This document shows positions 14,838-15,091 of a stretch of DNA of 15,091 nt, piece after piece. The position numbers were made by a program, and so were the translations under genes. Every line of letters starts with the position of its first letter. Within the stretch, counting starts at the first letter, position 1. The notes under the pieces are model-generated. The model searched no databases. It was not told where the DNA came from and was given only the letters and a program-made list of their open reading frames with translations. This DNA is from Candidatus Bathyarchaeota archaeon. GTDB lineage: Archaea > Thermoproteota > Bathyarchaeia > Bathyarchaeales > SOJC01. The stretch is taken from contig DAOWHM010000105.1 of assembly GCA_030641425.1 (NCBI GenBank), positions 1-15,091 on the forward strand. The letters run 5' to 3'.

Positions 14838-14854
14838 ATGCGCGCGTCGCGCAT
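14838..14854. terminator. GC-rich perfect hairpin, possible terminator between convergent genes
   Basis: ATGCGCG and CGCGCAT form a perfect seven-base stem with a CGT loop. It lies four bases from the stop codon of the right-edge minus-strand gene and about 195 bases after the YkgJ-family gene. On the plus strand it is followed by T-rich sequence (ATTATTTCATTTTG), so it may end the rightward transcript. Intrinsic hairpin terminators are less usual in archaea. Confidence 0.4.
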
Positions 14855-14858
14855 TATT

Positions 14859-15091
14859 TCATTTTGTAGTTTTCCGGGGACGCTTTACAGGCCTTACTAG
14901 GCCTTCTTTTGTTATGTCGATGGCGATTCTGTCTCGTTTGAAGTCGCACATTCTACAGTCTAACACACGTGCAATTCTGACAAATTCGCCCCTCTTAACA
15001 TCCAGGTCTGTTTGTTGGTCTTGCCAGTAGACACGTCCGTAATCGATGATTATGGTGCCGTCTAGGTTGTGAGCGAGTCCGATGCCTCCAG
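14859..15091 (-). CDS. Unidentified protein, C-terminal 76 residues (start lies outside the window)
   Basis: The minus-strand frame is open from the right edge to TGA at 14859-14861. The visible part alternates hydrophobic and charged residues like a small beta-barrel: LDGTIIIDYGRVYW, then VKRGEFVRIARVLDCRMC, ending in a basic tail (RPVKRPRKTTK). The '(D)G.V.V.G..W......I..GE.VRV..V' pattern recalls NfeD-type OB-fold C-termini, but the match is loose and a different OB or SH3-like domain is possible. No catalytic residues can be seen. The composition matches the neighbouring genes. Confidence 0.6.
   Translation of the reverse strand, partial: GGIGLAHNLDGTIIIDYGRVYWQDQQTDLDVKRGEFVRIARVLDCRMCDFKRDRIAIDITKEGLVRPVKRPRKTTK

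Overview
The window is chromosomal DNA from an archaeon. The evidence is a TATA-box binding protein, a Ser/His/Asp signal peptidase of the archaeal/ER type, an Lhr-type helicase, an adenylate kinase with a zinc LID, TATA elements 25-30 bases before several starts, and a surface protein plus a 'PEFP' C-terminal sorting signal of archaeal style. A small zinc protein resembling crenarchaeal Cren7 and an aKMT-like lysine methyltransferase point to the TACK lineage. My best guess is a Bathyarchaeia-like organism, moderate in GC; this is inference, because no rRNA is present.

Layout. Bases 1-590 hold the start of a secreted beta-helix-type protein (minus strand) and a short ORF ending in a PEF-type sorting signal. 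Bases 709-1923 encode an MFS transporter (minus). A gap follows that hides a 38-residue C2H2 zinc-finger ORF (2028-2144). TBP (minus) is divergent from a methionyl-tRNA synthetase-like gene (3085-4737), which is followed in the same frame by a small membrane-protein ORF. Signal peptidase and the Cren7-like zinc protein lie on the minus strand (5197-6117). A Ca2+-type P-type ATPase spans 6471-9187 and is broken by a one-base deletion in a C run. The Lhr helicase (9336-12221), a cysteine-rich helical protein, the aKMT-like methyltransferase, adenylate kinase (start codon lost) and a YkgJ-family Cys-cluster protein all read rightward. The right edge holds the 3' end of an unidentified minus-strand gene.

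Most genes are housekeeping: transcription (TBP), translation (MetRS-like), secretion (signal peptidase), ion transport (ATPase, MFS), nucleic acid handling (Lhr), chromatin (Cren7-like and a possible modifying methyltransferase) and nucleotide balance (adenylate kinase). No CRISPR array, insertion sequence, tRNA or rRNA was seen. The points most worth attention are the altered methionine pocket of the MetRS-like enzyme, the zinc-knuckle Cren7-like protein, the hidden zinc-finger microprotein, the cysteine-rich helical protein, and two genes each apparently missing one base.
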